64,000 nucleotides of DNA from Spirometra erinaceieuropaei (Eukaryota > Platyhelminthes > Cestoda > Diphyllobothriidea > Diphyllobothriidae): NCBI GenBank assembly GCA_902702965.1, contig CACRXP010000388.1:366932-430931 (forward strand), written 5' to 3'. Position numbers and translations under genes: made by a program. Numbering within the stretch: position 1 is the stretch's first letter; each line of letters begins with the position of its first letter. Positions 45,607 to 57,446 of the stretch are shown in pieces. Below the pieces are notes generated by a model. It searched no databases, had not been told where the DNA came from, and saw nothing but the letters and a program-made list of their open reading frames with translations.

Positions 45607-47335
45607 TGTGAGGAATGATTTTTGTGGCTAAAGATAGAACTATAGTTCACTTGGCGTTTCTCAAAGAATATTTTTCCGTCTGGTTCTTAGCTTTTGAGCT
45701 TTTTTTCAGGCCACATGTCATCGGTTTGAGAAGTTTGACAAGTGGTTAATGCAACAGATGGAGATCTTGTAGTGGTGTTTTTGTTACAGTCAGTAATTGC
45801 GATACTAATATGCGTTTTTACGTACACTGCGAACAACGTTCGCCCGAGGGGTGGTCAATATTGAAAACGGTTTGTGATTTAACCGCAAACTGTAGATATT
45901 ATCCGTAGACTGAGCTTGCGAACGGGTGATGTTCATGGCCTCAAAGCGAAATCCGTTTTCGTCGAGGTGTTCCTTAGGCCGAATTTCTAGGTGATGTTTA
46001 CTGAACATCCGATTACAATTAGATTTTAGCGATATGATCAGATCACACCAGAAAATTAAACAAATAATCGGATTCGACAAGGGTTAACCTCCTTGCAGAA
46101 CATTTCTTAAAGCAATAGTGCAGTTTGCATTTATCAAAACACGTGCAGAGTTATTACGTTAATAGAGAACAGTAGTAATTGCGTCCACGACAGATTTATG
46201 ATCAAATCTTTGAAGGAGATGCGGCGTGCAAATAAAAATTGTTATGACGCTGCGTTTACTAGATGATGATTTAAGCTGCTCAGTAGTCAATAAGGAGCAC
46301 GATTTTTTTAAAATTTTGAAAGATGTTTAACTTGTGCTTTTCGCGAGAAAATGCTAATGACTTGCATCGACGATGTATATTCAAACAAAAGCAATTACTG
46401 AGACAATTAACTTACGATAGTTTGTTTGGCTTATTTTTCAATCGCCTGCACAGATTTTGTTCGAAGGTCGAAAGAACGCAAACCCGCATAAATCTGTTTA
46501 AATTTCGCTAAGTAAACATAAGATTTACACTTACTATAAACGTTTCCAGGAGAACACACCGGTCCATTTCACGTTTAGAGGGATTAACAATTTGTGTGCA
46601 TTATTAAATGCTGTCTACGGTTTCAAGTTTGCAGAAAAGTTTTAAAATTAAATCGTTCGCGGCCTCTTTGAAAATCATATGTATCTCCCTCGCCCCCATT
46701 ATGACATGTTTGGGTGCTTATGAGATTTTATCATGCACATTAGATTGAGAACGTGAAAATGCTCTATTACAAAAACACTCTCGTAAGCACCCAAAACTGC
46801 ATCATTCGGGAGAGCCATCACCCTCAAAAAGTGCTTTAGTTGCAGATTATTGATGTCTTTGAACAACTACTCATATTTTCTGATGTGCATATGCAAATGA
46901 CAGATTGACGCTCTTGCATATTTTGAAATGCGACCGAAATATCACTTATTATTGAGACTTCAAACGTCCTTTTTTCTCATGCAATCTCGCATAATTCTTC
47001 CAGTTCCGCGTATGGGCTTCCTATTTTTGATGGAACTGTGGGCAGTGCGCTTTTAGCAGAGGAATTTCATCCGAAAATTGTCAGCTACGTGAATCGCACA
47101 CCGGCGCTTTCAGAAATCGCACATTTCGGAGGATGTTAAAAAGGATGTATTTACATATTTACGCAGGCGATAAGAAATACAGTAGCAATATACTGCGTTC
47201 AGTTGATGCGTCTTTGGTGTGGTTAATGTGGTTAGATGATGCCGTGTGAACCCTAATCTAAGGTCATGTTCACTATTACAACTTATACCCGCTAAGGTCA
47301 AGTAGTCGTTTAACTTGAAGGCGTATCAAACTAGT
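45607..47335. other. No gene seen
   Basis: AT-rich with short open frames. No repeat end was recognised before the PLE begins near 47336. Confidence 0.4.
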
Positions 47336-48507
47336 ACGGTCGGGGTATTATGAGATTCTGCGAGTCATTGAGCAGGAAATAGGAATTCCGACGAAGACGC
47401 TCAAGGAATTATTACTAAGATGCACATAAAATGTGCAGTTCCTGTTCGACAACCAAACCTATAGACAAGTAGATGGAGGTGCTATGGGCTCACCCCTTGG
47501 ACCTCTCCTAGCAGATGTCTTCATGGACAAATTAGAGCGATTTCAACTAAGCGATCAGATCGATAAGCTTAAACATTACGGTCGCTACGTTAATGATATC
47601 TTTGCAATTGACACTGCAGAAACCGACGAAGCTACCCTCTTAGATGCGACAAATCAGGCACATCCGTCGATCAAATTCATGCTGGAGATCGAAACGGCCG
47701 GTTCGCTTCCTTTCTTAGATGTTCTTCTAAGCAGGAGAGCTGACGGCAGTGTCCGAAGAAGCGTTTATCGGAAGAAAACCTGGTCTGGACAATACACGAA
47801 CTTTGCCAGTTTCGTACCCCTCCAACAAAAACGAAATCTAGTCCGATGGTTGGCACAAAGAGCAAGAAAAAATTTGCTCAACAGATAGCATCGAGGAGGA
47901 GCTCAGAAAAATCCAGGACTTCCTTCGAGAAAACGGGTATTCTGACAGGTTCATTGCAAAGAACATTGCCGAAAGACCGGTTAAACCCGCCACACCGACC
48001 GCTGAAAAGAAAATTTTGTTCCTCAAAGTCCCTTTCCACGGGGACGCGACGAGTGAACTCCTAAGGAGACGCCTTGAGCAAGCTGTCTCGCGAACCTTCC
48101 CAGCATCAAGGGTTCAAATATCATTCTCTACTAACCCGCTTTTACGCGGAGAAGGTAAGGATAAGTTGCCACTGTAGACCACCTTAATGTGCATATATTC
48201 CTTCACTTGCTCCTGTGGAGCAGGTTATATTGGTCGCACGAGTCGGCGCTTATCCGAGAGAAAACGCGAACGCCTCCCGGCATGACTAGGAAAAGGCGAA
48301 ACGAGGAGTATAAGCAGCACCATTCTCGCGCATGTGGACGATTCCGGACATCGTCTGGACCCCAACGAAGCTTTTCGAATGATTTATAAGGTCCAATCGA
48401 GGTACCCTAAGCTACTAGGCCAGCGCCTGTTAGCGACAGCGGAAGCGGCCGCCATTAGGTTTCGAAAGCCACGTTCAGGCACCGCGTCTACAGTGGTCGA
48501 AGGTTGA
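47336..48507 (+). pseudogene. 5'-truncated Penelope-like element: RT, connector, GIY-YIG
   Basis: RT remains start with YYEILRVIEQEIGIPTKTL, meet a TAA at 47427-47429, then continue as VQFLFDNQTYRQVDGGAMGS and PLGPLLADVFMDKLE. The catalytic box reads YVND in place of the usual YxDD (from GRYVNDIFAI). PFLDVLLSRRADGSVRRSVY follows. A +1 frameshift near 47870 leads into the connector (IEEELRKIQDFLRENGYSD). A TAG at 48175-48177 precedes the GIY-YIG nuclease: YSFTCSCGAGYIGRTSRRLS (GIY-YIG-type CGAGYIGRT), a TGA at 48283-48285, ISSTILAHVDDSGHRLD, and AATAEAAAIR-like ATAEAAAIRFRKP, ending at TGA 48505-48507. The RT lacks its N-terminal half. It is related to the 63-kb fragment more closely than to the 17.6-kb one (shared YRQ, PLGP and SVRRSVY features). 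It cannot produce a working enzyme. Confidence 0.92.
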
Positions 48508-49030
48508 CTAACGGTGCAACTCCCGCCGCGCACTTCCGCGCTCACCCCGCCCCTGACAATGAATACTTCTACTACCCCCTACCCCCCTACCCCCCTTCCC
48601 CACAGTCCCACATCCCGCCTGTGCTTTAAGGAGAACTTTTATCGATTTCTCTTATCGCTGACATGTTTGACTTCTACCCCATCTCTATATAACTGTACTG
48701 GCCCGATGAGAATTTATCGAAAGCCACGTATGCTCGCCACCTCGTATTCTGAAAATTGCAATATATTTGACAGAAATCTTTTTTAAATTTTAAGCCGAGA
48801 CTTAGAATGCCCTGGGAAAATTGGCATCCAAGTATTACTTTCCACAGCCATGTTCCCTCCCTCTTCAAGTCTCCTGATTCAGATGTTCAGACTGCAGGCT
48901 GCGCGCTCATGCAAAAATCAGAAGAGATTTCAAAAGGAAGAAAGGACGTTCATGGGAAAGACGCCTTTTCTTCTTATCCGGAAATCGTATTTTTCGTATT
49001 GCTAACATATGAAACAGACTTCATTTTCAT
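48508..49030. other. PLE 3' flank, no gene
   Basis: A CCCC-rich stretch (48560-48620) follows the PLE stop. I found no hammerhead-like core downstream, so the 3' terminal repeat seems lost or too diverged. Confidence 0.4.
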
Positions 49031-49172
49031 TTGAACCAACTGTGAAAAACTCGGTTCCTCGATGGGATTCGAACCCATGTCAGCAAGAGGAAGGCTTTAG
49101 TACAGTCAACGTTCTAGCCACCTGAGTCACGAGGCCCGGTCGGGAAATCTAAGTTTAATTACACTTGGGTCA
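49031..49172 (-). repeat. tRNA-like element, diverged copy
   Basis: Minus-strand core 49136-49055 with an acceptor pairing remnant (GGCCTCG against CGAGGAA, decayed). The T arm is intact (ATGGGTTCGAATCCCAT). Outer sequences TTGAACCAACTGTG and CACTTGGGTCA keep the short inverted ends. The B box (GGTTCGAATCC) is perfect. Confidence 0.7.
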
Positions 49173-49290
49173 GGTTTACCCGTCCAACCTACTGCAGCGT
49201 CTGGAATCCACCAAATCCGATAGAGTAGGCCGCCGGAGCAAGCCGGATTTCCTAAATAATACATCTAGAACCCACCAGAAGATAGAATGT
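49173..49290. repeat. Shared unit following the tRNA-like element
   Basis: CCAACCTACTGCAGCGTCTG, GGAATCCACCAAATC and ACCCACCAGAAGAT repeat the unit at 32755-32890. Confidence 0.65.
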
Positions 49291-49299
49291 GTCTCTTCT

Positions 49300-49480
49300 A
49301 GCATTACCGACAAAGACAAGAGAGACTGGAATGACCATTTCAGGCTTATTATCCGTCGTCAACCATCCACTTCCTGAGGCTCCGTCCCGCGACCTGTTAG
49401 TTTGAAGCCCAACGCCCTAACCGCTGAGCCAGGGGCTCCGCCGTCTTGTCAGCTTCAATCGGCTATGTACAATAGTAAGA
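49300..49480 (-). repeat. tRNA-related SINE copy
   Basis: Minus strand: CCCCTGGCTCAGCGGTTAGG is a textbook A box, followed by GCGTTGGGCTTC. The B box is decayed. The body holds the GACAAGAGAGACTGGAATG and TTCAGGCTTATTATCCGTCG blocks that define the family. It lies directly next to the tRNA-like composite. Confidence 0.7.
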
Positions 49481-50641
49481 GGGACACTCACCGATCGCGT
49501 TAGGAGACCCACTCGTTTCTTTGGGCGAAGGGGCCCCCTCTCGAGTTTCGCCAACAGCCGCACAGCGGAACGCTATATTTCTCTTCTGGAAGATGCTTGT
49601 CACGATTAGAACAGTTCTTTGATCAAGAAAGCATTCCATATCGATGAGGAAATTGGTTTACTACACTGTATCGTGCTTTTAAACTGTCCCCATGTACAAG
49701 AATCATATGAAGCGAGAGCTAGGATCATGCGCAGGTGAATGGAAACTGGCTGTGTGCTGGAAATTCGAGTATTCCCAGTCTCTGTCCCTATCTTTTATGC
49801 GTGCTCAAGTACAGTTCTACACCCATTATTTGTTCATCCTCTACAAGCGGACGGCAGAGTTCCAGTAAGCAGTTGCGTCTTCTAAACTCTCATCTACAGC
49901 TGACTCAAGTATTGTTTTTAAGTTCTGGATTCATTAAATCTGCTTCAGTAAGCTGACTGCCCAAGCAGGCACGAGAAGTCTGCCTGTCCACAATTAAAAT
50001 ATTGGGACTGCGAAATACTTATGACAATGCGATGTTCTATTGCATTTCTGCCTGTTTCCACATGGAAAGCCATAAGGAATTACTATATTTTCAGAAAGAA
50101 TTGCCGAAGAATCTGTTCAGATAAAATGAATGTCTGCTTCTGGAAGCACGCTAGCTCCGACTTTATCTACATGCACAAGACGTGGGAAATGCAATTTTAT
50201 TATCACCATTTCTGGACGGTACTTACTAATTGAGGCCTGCGATCTTCTTTAAGTTGGTATAAGTATTTAATGGGACCTTAAAATGTGACTTTCTCGGTTA
50301 CGTTACGGTGTTTTTATTATCCTTTACTCCTGACTCCGGTACTAGTCTTGTTGATATTAAAAATTCAGACAATCTAGCGCTTCGGTGAACATTCGTACAC
50401 CCATGCGTCTAGTGAGTAAAAACTGTTGAGTGTTGTTTTCCCCGTCAAACAGTTAATCAAACTAACTCTCCTGTCAGGACAGCCTGAATAACACGTCAAT
50501 GTCAGGAAGAAACCAAACCACTGTGAAGAGGAATATGTTTTACAAAGAAAGAAGGAATTTTGACACGATATGAGAGAAAACTGGAAAACGAACTGAAGAC
50601 AGGGGAATGTTGCGAATATTTTTTGTACAATATGAGTTGAA
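49481..50641. other. No gene seen up to the gap
   Basis: Includes a small block (49925-49970, TCAGTAAGCTGACTGCCC) from the unit at 32755. No coding exon recognised. Confidence 0.4.
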
Positions 50642-51483
50642 NNNNNNNNNNNNNNNNNNNNNNNNNNNNNNNNNNNNNNNNNNNNNNNNNNNNNNNNNNN
50701 NNNNNNNNNNNNNNNNNNNNNNNNNNNNNNNNNNNNNNNNNNNNNNNNNNNNNNNNNNNNNNNNNNNNNNNNNNNNNNNNNNNNNNNNNNNNNNNNNNNN
50801 NNNNNNNNNNNNNNNNNNNNNNNNNNNNNNNNNNNNNNNNNNNNNNNNNNNNNNNNNNNNNNNNNNNNNNNNNNNNNNNNNNNNNNNNNNNNNNNNNNNN
50901 NNNNNNNNNNNNNNNNNNNNNNNNNNNNNNNNNNNNNNNNNNNNNNNNNNNNNNNNNNNNNNNNNNNNNNNNNNNNNNNNNNNNNNNNNNNNNNNNNNNN
51001 NNNNNNNNNNNNNNNNNNNNNNNNNNNNNNNNNNNNNNNNNNNNNNNNNNNNNNNNNNNNNNNNNNNNNNNNNNNNNNNNNNNNNNNNNNNNNNNNNNNN
51101 NNNNNNNNNNNNNNNNNNNNNNNNNNNNNNNNNNNNNNNNNNNNNNNNNNNNNNNNNNNNNNNNNNNNNNNNNNNNNNNNNNNNNNNNNNNNNNNNNNNN
51201 NNNNNNNNNNNNNNNNNNNNNNNNNNNNNNNNNNNNNNNNNNNNNNNNNNNNNNNNNNNNNNNNNNNNNNNNNNNNNNNNNNNNNNNNNNNNNNNNNNNN
51301 NNNNNNNNNNNNNNNNNNNNNNNNNNNNNNNNNNNNNNNNNNNNNNNNNNNNNNNNNNNNNNNNNNNNNNNNNNNNNNNNNNNNNNNNNNNNNNNNNNNN
51401 NNNNNNNNNNNNNNNNNNNNNNNNNNNNNNNNNNNNNNNNNNNNNNNNNNNNNNNNNNNNNNNNNNNNNNNNNNNNNNNNNNN
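50642..51483. other. Assembly gap (842 N)
   Basis: A continuous run of N. Apparent reading frames across it have no meaning. Sequence content is unknown, and repeats flank it within a few hundred bases. Confidence 1.
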
Positions 51484-51786
51484 GACTTTGAACTTCTGAC
51501 CAACAAGTCACGCGATCGAACTCCAGGGTGTTCCAAACTTCGGAGTTGGGTATGACTGGATGACGAGGGCTAATAAGCCAGAAACGGCCTTTTCGGCCTC
51601 CCTTTGTCGAAAACAACATTCTACCTATATAAGGTTCACTGTGTGGCAGCTGGGTGGTCTTCAGAGAGAGCCCGTAAGGCACGACGGAACGAGAAAGTTC
51701 CGCAGAAGCGATCGATGACCGCCCCTCAACCACCATTCTTTCTTGCACTCATTTGACAGTGGATTATACGCGCTTAAAATTATGGT
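51484..51786. other. No gene established
   Basis: Minus-strand open sequence (51748 toward the gap: MQERMVVEGRSSIASAELSR, then VVPYGLSLKTTQLPHSEPYI) resembles ordinary coding composition and may be the edge of a retroelement or gene lost in the gap. I cannot name it. Confidence 0.25.
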
Positions 51787-51995
51787 TCTGAATTATAATT
51801 TTAGAGCTGGCCTACAGTTGCGCTTGAGCTTAGGGATTTCGGACTGTATACCTTTTCTGCAAAAGTTCATAGGTTGTGAAGAAGGAGACACAATCGCTGG
51901 GACAAGAGCCTTATGCGCCTGACCTTTCGGATTCATGCTCGTACCCATCATCAGAGACAAAAGCAAACACGGGTGGTTCATGCACAAGGGGCTGT
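51787..51995 (-). ncRNA. Solitary PLE terminal sequence with hammerhead-like core
   Basis: On the minus strand CTGATGA (51954-51948), a short stem (GGGT with ATCC around ACGAGCATGA), GAAA (51928-51925) and GGTC (51924-51921) are followed by AGGCGCATAAGG. The flanking arms (CTTTTGTCT before, AGGCGCATAAG after) can partly pair as stem I. Upstream CAGCCCCTTGTGCATGAACC and downstream TCCCAGCGATTGTGTCTCCT match 19050-19165 closely, proving a common source in PLE ends. No coding body remains beside it. Confidence 0.65.
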
Positions 51996-51999
51996 ATTT

Positions 52000-52515
52000 A
52001 TCAATCGTTTTAAAGGAATGTCTCTTATGAGGCTCAAAATTTTGTAGCTAATGCGGACCATGATGTACTTCATGGGCCCTATAAATGAAAAGACGTATAA
52101 GATGGATGGACATTTCGTGGTCTTAAGATACCCCATATTTGTAAATTTTTTAAAGTCATGGGATACCTTCTCTTGGAGTGCGACCTTTGAAAGACGTAAA
52201 TAGCTGATCAAGAATACAAAAAGAATAGATTTTACATGTTTCCGGCAATATACAACCGAATTTACAAGGATGCCGAGAATCATTCGGGATAATTCGCAAT
52301 GCATGAGTAGTCATTTTTCTCCGAGTGTCTTTTTTAGCCGCCCGAACGAAGCGCATCCCAAAGCACGCAAACTGTTCTTAGACCAAAATATCACAGAAAT
52401 ATGCTGCAAGATACTAATTAATATGACCCCACTTTAGCAATCCTTTCTTACCAAAGCACCTTTTTAGAGATTCGGTCAAAGTTTCGTAAGGTAGGTTAGA
52501 TATTGTTTATGCTAA
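52000..52515. mobile_element. Half copy of the fold-back MITE
   Basis: The right end is preserved (GCAATCCTTTCTTACC, then GATTCGGTCAAAGTTTCGTA and AGGTAGGTTAGATATTG). GAGTAGTCATTTTTCTCCGAG matches the ACTTAAGTAGTCATTTTCTACCGAG region of the reference. The left arm is not recognisable, perhaps because the PLE terminal sequence abuts it. Confidence 0.5.
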
Positions 52516-54039
52516 AAACTGGAAAAATATGTGCGCGAGATTTTATTTTCCCATTGTCAGTTCTCGTAGCTGCACTCCATAGCTGCTGTTGATAGCGGAC
52601 AAATGAGACAGGCGTAAGCGTATAACATTTAGAACTTCTAATAATCTGTAGGACACGCTGAGCGAATCAAGTGGCCTCCGTCTCACCTCCTTGACATGTG
52701 CTGCGTGGCGCTAGAAGAAATACGTTTTCGTTCAGATCCCTTCCTCATCAAAACCTGCATGCATGGCGGTTGCGTTGCGCAGAAGTGCTTTTCCTACAAC
52801 GATCCGTCTGTGAGGGAAAATTGCAACTAGAAGAAAAACAAAAACGTACTTTTTGCCAAACTTCAGCGCTTGCTGCCCTCTTCTTTGCATGTGCGTTTTG
52901 TTTTTCTTTGAAAAACCTGTCAGACTGCTGGAGGAACGTTGTTTTTAAATTGTTTCTCCCAATGCAAGCACACATCTAACCAACTGCTTGTATAACCCGT
53001 TCCGGCTAAATCCTAAATCGGATAACTGGTCTTCTGGCAGTTTGCATAATACACCGAAAGGTCCAGATATAATCTGTAATGCCTATTTTATGATGGGCTT
53101 TATCGTCTTACTTGCGCATATATGGTGCAAATTGCTTCTTATTCCAGCCGCTGATAACTAGGATTCTGCCAAATTTTAGGAGATTTTTATGAAAAACTTA
53201 GATCGATCGCCACCTGATCGGGCATAATCCGTCCATGAATAAGCATAGCAGATATTCGAACTGTGTTTCCTTTCACATGGTTATTTCATGGGATTTCTCA
53301 CAAAATTTTTAAAATATGTATGACCTGACCTCTACGGCAATATGAAGGCTTTCTAATATTACATATTTACGGGACGCTTTCATATTATCCCCCACTAAGA
53401 TATTTTGTTGATGTTGATTCGGTTCCGCCCTATCTGCCGGAACTTTGTATCTAGGTATTATGCTTTAGTTTTGAGGGAATCGTGCTGTAAATATGCAGTC
53501 CTATTGATTTCAAAACGCTGCAAACATGTCAACTGGAAACTCCGATTTATTGGCGCATGAGAAATATCAAGCTTGATTTAAGCAAGTTTAAGGAGGCACC
53601 CTTAAACAGCTTTCTAGTTTATGGCTGTAGAAACGCTCAAGAACGCTGGGGTCCAAATGAAATGCACAACAATTAGGCAAATGCAAGTCGTTAACGAACT
53701 TTGTCTTTTCCGTCACAAAGGCTTTCCATGTCTGATTCGAAACTCATTATGACAGTGTAACTACCTACGGATGATGTAAGTTAGACCCCAATTGTCAGCT
53801 CGTCTAAGGCCTAAGGAATTTCTCGAGCTTTTAACTTCACCAACATCGAGTAAAGTAGCATATAATTGCGATAAATGCCATAGAATAAACTGTAGGTATA
53901 CAAGGGGACCTACGTATGTGGTTGACAAATTCTCATCAGGACATCGTATTTTAATGGGTACCGGGTATGTGTGAAACATATGAGTGATAAGCCTATTGCA
54001 TTTTGTACTTTTACGCAAGTGGGATGTCGGAATTCGGGT
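52516..54039. other. No gene seen
   Basis: AT-rich, with short open frames at 52698-52979 on both strands lacking borders. Confidence 0.4.
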
Positions 54040-54840
54040 GGAGGCTAGTCAGGTGCAATGGCTTATGACGCAATGAGGGTTAGAAAGAGCCGTATCCGGG
54101 ACGAAGAGAGAAGGAAACGTAGAGATGCTAGCAGATCCTTGACCATGGAAAACAAGGAGCTCGTACAAGTTTCTTCTGCATGCCCGAGACCAACTTGCGC
54201 AACCTACTGCGTCGCTGGCCGAAACTGACCCGGCGCTCAACAAAAGTTCTCTGTAACCTTAAAATTGCACAGAAGGCCTCGTTGGGGCTCGCAAGATGCT
54301 CGAGATCAATTTTATTTGCGAGGATGCCAATGCGTATGCTCCTAATTTCACCTCTTCTCAGCCGGAAGACATTCTGGCATTATATTGGGTAGGAGTCCAT
54401 CCCTGCGATCAGCTTATCCTGTTCTACAGAAGCATCTAAATGAAAAAAATCCACATCGATGCGTTCTGGGCCGACAGCCAGTGCATGGGTGAAGAATAAT
54501 ACATGAAGTGAGGAAAATTGCACGCAAGTCTATCCCTGCGATCAGCATATCCTGTTATTGCTTTGACGATCACGTCTACTTATTCATAACTGCTTCCTGA
54601 GACTCGAACATTTGCTGCAGAAAAGGTTCGTGATAGAGCCTGGTGAAGGCAGTTGGTAAGGAGTTCAAAGGCCACATCCAGTTGAAAAGGATTGTGAGGA
54701 ATAGAGTGTTTCCTCCTTTCATCAGTGTGGTGGGTTTTGCCGTTCGTCAGGATACCCGTTCTCGCGAAGCCGGCCCGCGATTCTTCTATGTCCCTCGTCG
54801 ATGCTGTCTGTTAAATATATTTTCCTAGTTCCTTGCGTCA
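54040..54840. other. Coding-like but unassigned block
   Basis: Composition is more balanced than the flanks. The plus strand reads MAYDAMRVRKSRIRDEERRK before a stop at 54226-54228. The minus strand reads RRGEIRSIRIGILANKIDLE near 54270-54360. Neither has convincing splice sites. A 29-bp sequence (ATCCCTGCGATCAGC at its centre) occurs at 54394-54424 and again at 54527-54556. It may be an old transposon or exon fragment. Confidence 0.3.
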
Positions 54841-57446
54841 GACGACGGACTATATTGCGTTGAGGTTCCTATACTGTCCAGACCAAGTTGTCTTCCAGTA
54901 GGCGCTTCTTCGAAAGTTAGTGGCGGGCTATCTGTCTAGAAATGTGGATGGGGAAGAGAAAGGACCAGTTTATTACCAATAATGACCTCAGTAGTGCTGT
55001 CAGTGGTCGCCTTTTGTCGACAAATCTTTTTCCCTCTATAGACTAACAAGGGCATAGAGTAACGCTGCAATTACATATGCATCTTCACATACATTTAACT
55101 TGCTACCTCATCAAGTGTGCCTAAATTTACGAAATATCTCCACCCACCCGAAAAAAACATTCCACATACATCGGCCCACATTCCCAATTAATAACGAGCG
55201 ACTTTGAATGAAATGAAAACACAAAAAAGTGTTATAAGTAATATTGCACTGTTCGGAACTAATGAATTTGCATAGAAAGTGAAAAGATGGAAACCCCAGA
55301 CGTCGTGTCAAATAATTAAATTGAACATTTTTGAGCATCTGATGACCTTCCATCCAAAATCGGAGTAAATAAGGCCACATAAGTCCTTTAAGAATTATTT
55401 AGTATCACGTTTTAGGGTAGCCGACAGCTTACATTTTGGGCATATATTCAAAAACTACTTCCCGAAAACAGGTTACAATTTTTCTTGTTTACATTGTTCG
55501 AGATGCGACTGGCCAAGGCAATTAGGATTTTACTTTATTTCACCAATAGGGATCACAGGATTAGACTTTTTTATTAGGCCACCTGCAAACATGGCGGTCA
55601 GTAACTAATGAATGTAAATAGAAGTCGACACATGAGGTCACAAATATATCATTCCGTGTGTCCGAAGAAAAGATTTCTTTCATAAAATAGCTGTACTATT
55701 TTTGGCCCTGATGGAATTAGTTGGGTTTCATTGTGTCTTTGAAAAGTCGGTAAACGCTTTATGGTCCTCAGTGCCCCATATGAAATACAAACAAGAACAG
55801 GTGCTGGGCTATGTTCTATTAAAAACGTCAAAATAAGATGTCTCTTGAAAGCAGTTGCCGGAATGGGGGGTCCATAGAAAGTCTTCTTAAATGCAAATGG
55901 CAGTTTGAAGCATGAAATCTCATTGCAAATTGAAGGTGGACATTTTAGCGATTATTCCTGACGTATTCGCAATAAAACAGAAAAATATTGGGACGCTTAA
56001 AGGAAATACTACCTGCATGCGTTATTAGTATGTTTGTGGCATGAAATTACACAGATCAGCAAATCTAAATTTTTGAGGGCGATAAAGCGTACAGTTGACT
56101 AAAAATGACCTATTGGTTTGCACCCTGCTTCATTTGATTTACATGGCAAAAAAAGCTGTTTTAAAGCGCAGAAAGCTCCGTCTGATAAAACTTTTCACTT
56201 CAGACTAACCTGTCTACGTAGAAAGACGTGCATGGATGGGCAACTGTGGTCTATGTCAGTTATTTGAATAGAAAACTGTCCAAAGACATGATCGCGTAGA
56301 TTTCCGCCCAAATTTGTAAATATTTTGACGGATAAAATTATACGTAAACATAGTTCGCATGCAGAAGGACATTTTTCGGAACGGATTAAGCGAATAAATA
56401 AGATGCACAGCATTCTGAGTGTCCATCATTGATAGTCTTAATTTCCTTCATCACATTGCATGAGGTAAACCACATAATGCATCTCCGATTCTGTCTCGAA
56501 TGACGTTTTTGTGTATAAATCCGCTACATAATGTCTGCCAAGCCTGACGTTCAAGTCGTCGAGCACAATTAATCATGCCGATTAACTGAAACTGCTCTGT
56601 TTATTTTATCGGCGAATTACATTTTAGGCTAGTCGACTGTGAGCTAGTTTTGCATAAAACCGCCCTAAGAGGCCATTGGCTGGCAGACAGATTGCAAATG
56701 TTCAAGTGATGACATCCAATAAAACTTGAGAAATACTCACGCAGGCATACGTTTAACTTGCAGATAAAAACCAAAATGAGCAGTTAAAATATGTAAAAGA
56801 AACCATCACTTCTAAACAAAACATTTGATTTTGAAATCTGACATACCTACCCTGTGTGCCAAGGTTCATGGCATATCAGCTTGTACTTTCGACCCCTTTG
56901 AGCAAATCGTAACGCTTGAGTCAACCATAAAGAATGGTTGACATTAGGCAGCTGGATTTAACGGATTTCCAGGGTCTTTTATGAATTCACGCTCAGCGAA
57001 AAAAGAATTCCTTAAAAAGTGTGATTATTCTCGATTAGAATTAGCATCATGAGTGAGTTTAATCGAATTAGCAATGACTAATGCGGGCAGAAATAATTTC
57101 CAATGTTCACTGTGCAGCAACTTGGACAGTAAATTCCCTGTTTCATTTTTTGAGACTTTCGGAAGATAGCAGCTCACTTGCTATCATATTAGTACTCAGC
57201 AGATACTTTTGGGCGATTGTTTTATGCTGTTGGCAACGTAATTTTCATAGGACCATAAAAAGACTTTATGGTTTTTTGAGGATCTTAGAAGCATGAATAT
57301 TTGAATGTTAAGAACTTGCGAATACATCGTCTTTGCCTTTAAATAAATGTCCTATACCACTTAGAAACTCGAAAAATCAGTGGTAATCCTCTTTAAAAGG
57401 GACGCTTACGTATGGCCCTTACTCTCGAACACAAAATGTAACAAAC
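54841..57446. other. Long stretch without a recognised gene
   Basis: AT-rich, with scattered short open frames. Some stretches (55850-56440) recall MITE interiors but no paired ends were found. Confidence 0.35.

Noticed and set aside
50502..51748. Long reading frames of about 300-400 codons
   Set aside because: They run through the 842-N gap and are artefacts.
54240..54360. Small GTPase-like NKID motif on the minus strand
   Set aside because: The G1 and G3 motifs are absent and the frame has no exon borders; four residues are not evidence.
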